Shown here one piece after another: positions 5,514 to 7,108 of a stretch of DNA of 7,108 nucleotides (the stretch's first letter is position 1; the number at the start of each line of letters is the position of its first letter). The position numbers and the translations under genes were made by a program. The notes beneath the pieces are model-generated. The model saw nothing but the letters and a program-made list of their open reading frames with translations, made no database searches and had not been told where the DNA came from. The DNA is taken from NCBI GenBank assembly GCA_034660495.1, contig JAYEJJ010000008.1:1-7108 (forward strand), in the 5' to 3' direction. The DNA comes from DATFJZ01 sp034660495. Its GTDB lineage: Bacteria; Desulfobacterota; Desulfobacteria; Desulfobacterales; Desulfobacteraceae.

Positions 5514-5638
5514 GGGGTCTGACCCCGTTAACCTCTTGTAATTAAAAATAATTTAATGCAAAAAAATGCTGACTTTGCGTCTTAAACCATGCTTTTTGGG
5601 GGCAAAAACAGCTGTTTAAGTTTTTTGTGGGGTCAGGC
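5514..5638 (+). repeat. Direct repeat copy B (GGGGTCTGACCCC ... GGGGTC)
   Basis: The copy opens with the 13-bp palindrome GGGGTCTGACCCC (5514-5526) and closes with GGGGTCAGG (5629-5637). It shares word order and spacing with copy A at 4873 in the same orientation. It has no coding capacity. Short elements headed by GGGGTCTGACCCC-type palindromes recur around REP-associated transposases in many proteobacteria; that link is inferred here, helped by the Y1-transposase remnant next to it. The closing GGGGTCA supplies the TGA stop of the adjacent minus-strand lysozyme remnant. Confidence 0.6.
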
Positions 5639-5956
5639 GCTGCTCATCATTTTTACAAGGGTGCGGGCGCGTTGCCCCACCTGATTGTACCACCGGGAGT
5701 CCTTCATCTCCGCAGCAGCCTGGACAAAATCCTGATTTTTAACGGCGGCAATCATTTTTTTAAAATATCTGAAGCGGTTGGGTCCCAGGTTAAACCGCAT
5801 ATCCACTCCCTGGGCCAGGATATCTTCAAAACGGCTGTATTCTTCATCGCTCTGAAAAACAGCCTGTTTTGCGTTCCCCCGGAGCATGACATGATACACA
5901 GCACACCATACCACTATAAATAAAAAAATCAAATCCTGCATGTTTTTCCCCATCAA
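5633..5956 (-). pseudogene. Chimeric remnant: Y1 (REP-associated) transposase start joined to GH24 lysozyme C-terminus
   Basis: The 107-residue frame has two unrelated halves. Residues about 19-50 (AVYHVMLRGNAKQAVF, then DEEYSRFEDILAQG) match the N-terminal strand and helix of REP-associated Y1 transposases, which normally continue with the HUH metal-binding motif; that part is missing. Residues 52-107 (DMRFNLGPNRFRYFKKMIAA, then AEMKDSRWYNQVGQRARTL) match the C-terminal half of T4-type GH24 lysozymes, as in SRWYNQTPNRAKR of T4 lysozyme; the catalytic Glu domain is absent. The junction is near 5806. The first 18 residues are hydrophobic and not transposase-like; an adjacent frame reads YSGM just before AVYHV, suggesting a frameshift near 5910. 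Neither enzyme can be active. The frame may still be annotated as a hypothetical protein. Confidence 0.7.
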
Positions 5957-5993
5957 CGTCCAATAACCTCAAAAAGGCAGGCCTAACCCCTGC

Positions 5994-6857
5994 TCACACC
6001 CAAATTGCGTTTAAGATCCCCTCCCGGATAGCAGGCAGAGGGATGTCGTAGTCCTCTTTTCTCCGCAAGGCAGATATCTCTATCTTTTTCTCCATGTAAA
6101 GTTGAACAAAATCCATAATTTTTTCCGGCATCGCCAATAAACCGTTGTTAATAGTGGTCGAATTTATCAGATCAGCCCTGTTTTCAGACCTAAAACGGGA
6201 AACTCTGAACCGCGCATAGGAATATTCATCCGGAAGTGTGGAACAAAATAAAAGCAACCCGCCAATGGCAGGATGACAAGTATGATCATACCGTTGCGCA
6301 GCCTTGATTTTTACAAAATAGTCAAGATTTGGTTTAATTTTTAACCCACGTAATTCAATAAATTTTTCAAGCAGCCGCATATCTAAAATATCACAGTCAA
6401 ATGAAAGATCAATCTCTTGATCAAGGCTGATATTTCTGGCCTGTCGTCTCAATTCAGCTGCAACCTGAGAATCCGCTTTTCTGCTGGTTGAACCAACCCT
6501 TACAAAAATACCCCCATCAGGACCAAGTCTTCTCAAATAATAGGGCTTGTTCGCTCCTGGTAAAATTCTAATGATAAAGATGATCTTATCTTCAAAAGCG
6601 ATAGTTTGAAAAAAAACATTGGGAATGGGTGAAATTGAATCATATATAATGCTCGCCAGTTTTTCTTCCAGCGCAAAAGGTTCTTCCTTTATCCCTGTTA
6701 CAGTGCGGTTATCATCCACACCAACATAAACATTGCCTCCGGAGCCATTTGCAAAGGCAGCCACTGTTTTTAATAAGTTTTCTCTATTTTTTGGAATCTC
6801 TTTTTTAAATTCCAGTGTCTTTCCTTCAGGTTGTTTGAGAATTTCTTGTATTTTCAT
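5994..6857 (-). CDS. AlbA_2 (Schlafen-type) domain protein, truncated before its ATPase-like domain
   Basis: The product has 287 residues. Residues about 10-135 form the AlbA_2 putative nucleic-acid-binding domain: TLEFKKEIPK (14-23), AAFANGSGGNVYVGVDD (33-49) and GGIFVRVGSTSRKAD (115-129). A middle region follows (about 150-265). The protein stops at PAIREGILNAIWV, whereas the family normally continues as 'A(I/L)RE.(I/L)(V/L)NA(I/L)VHRDY' into a RecG-C/HATPase_c_4-like domain of roughly 150 or more residues. Loss of that part right after the AAC GCA ATT codons points to a break near 5998-6003. The ATG start has GAGAGG 5 nt upstream. Such proteins are proposed regulators or helicase-like factors, and some act in defence islands. 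The truncated form may keep nucleic-acid binding only, or be a pseudogene. Confidence 0.85.
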   Translation of the reverse strand: MKIQEILKQPEGKTLEFKKEIPKNRENLLKTVAAFANGSGGNVYVGVDDNRTVTGIKEEPFALEEKLASIIYDSISPIPNVFFQTIAFEDKIIFIIRILPGANKPYYLRRLGPDGGIFVRVGSTSRKADSQVAAELRRQARNISLDQEIDLSFDCDILDMRLLEKFIELRGLKIKPNLDYFVKIKAAQRYDHTCHPAIGGLLLFCSTLPDEYSYARFRVSRFRSENRADLINSTTINNGLLAMPEKIMDFVQLYMEKKIEISALRRKEDYDIPLPAIREGILNAIWV

Positions 6858-6953
6858 CTCAGCCTCTCAGCAATGCAATGTCATTCAAAATTATTTTTTT
6901 TGACGTATCATCTTGTAATCATAGTTTAAAAAAAAGTGCTTAACTTTTTGGCT

Positions 6954-7003
6954 TTGCCATGAGATCCTTATATTGTATAGATGTTACTGAAAAATAAGGA
7001 TCT
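6954..7003 (+). promoter_or_regulatory. Promoter plus 10-bp inverted repeat spanning the RBS of the right-edge gene
   Basis: TTGCCA (6954-6959) and TATAGA (6976-6981) lie 16 bp apart, predicting a start near 6988. A perfect inverted repeat pairs AGATCCTTAT (6962-6971, in the promoter spacer) with ATAAGGATCT (6994-7003), which contains the Shine-Dalgarno AAGGA (6996-7000). It could be an operator with two half-sites, or an RBS-hiding hairpin present only in read-through transcripts. The 150-bp region 6858-7008 also serves the divergent AlbA_2 gene, for which I see no clear promoter. Confidence 0.5.
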
Positions 7004-7008
7004 TAGAA

Positions 7009-7108
7009 ATGGCGAATATTATATCATTAGCAGAAGATGTTGAGATTCATGAGGTAATTACTTATGTTGAAAAATTTCCCAATTTATCACGCAGAGAACT
7101 TGCAAATA
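7009..7108 (+). CDS. Partial gene of unknown function, runs off the right edge
   Basis: ATG at 7009 follows AAGGA with 8-nt spacing. The 33 visible residues (MANIISLAEDVEIHEVITYV, then EKFPNLSRRELAN) are mostly helical. The end, FPNLSRRELA, resembles the first helix-turn of a DNA-binding helix-turn-helix. That would fit a regulator or a transposase, and the RBS inverted repeat would suit either. Too little is present to name it. It diverges from the AlbA_2 gene with 151 bp between starts. Confidence 0.65.
   Translation, partial: MANIISLAEDVEIHEVITYVEKFPNLSRRELAN

Noticed and set aside
5627..5923. 98-codon plus-strand frame
   Set aside because: Antisense of the transposase/lysozyme remnant, which has recognisable protein similarity on the minus strand.

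Overview
The window looks like part of a chromosome from a Gram-negative bacterium, probably a Desulfobacterota-type lineage. That placement is an inference from the Wzm/Wzt polysaccharide export pair, the EPS-associated MarR-type regulator and the style of the repeats and mobile-gene remnants; no marker gene fixes it. All well-supported genes are on the minus strand except one partial gene at the right edge.

Left edge (1-290): two mobile-element traces. Positions 1-120 hold tandem hairpins typical of the right end of an IS200/IS605-type element (the 3' part of an omega-RNA-like region). Positions 150-268 hold a MITE-like hairpin of about 103 bp flanked by an 8-bp direct repeat. An intrinsic terminator at 273-297 closes the export operon.

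Core (291-4245, minus strand): a tight three-gene operon wzm-wzt-methyltransferase. Wzm is the ABC-2 permease. Wzt is the ATPase with a C-terminal carbohydrate-recognition domain. The last gene joins a DUF4214-like segment, a coiled coil of 66-residue tandem repeats and a C-terminal SAM methyltransferase. Together they fit export of an O-polysaccharide whose chain end is capped by methylation and read by Wzt. By analogy with WbdD, the repetitive coiled coil could act as a length ruler (inference). No glycosyltransferase is visible.

Middle (4246-5990): a rearrangement zone. In order it holds a tRNA-3'-end-like fragment, the 5' end of a mobile-type gene with its own promoter and start-codon inverted repeat, an antisense RTX-like C-terminal fragment, a small MarR-type EPS regulator bracketed by two diverged direct repeats that begin with GGGGTCTGACCC, and an ORF that joins the start of a REP-associated (Y1) transposase to the C-terminal half of a GH24 lysozyme.

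Right (5994-7108): an AlbA_2/Schlafen-type protein cut off where its C-terminal ATPase-like domain should begin. Diverging from it is a partial plus-strand gene whose promoter and RBS carry a perfect 10-bp inverted repeat. The same layout is found at the mobile-type remnant near 4440-4511, which hints that this gene may also belong to a mobile element.
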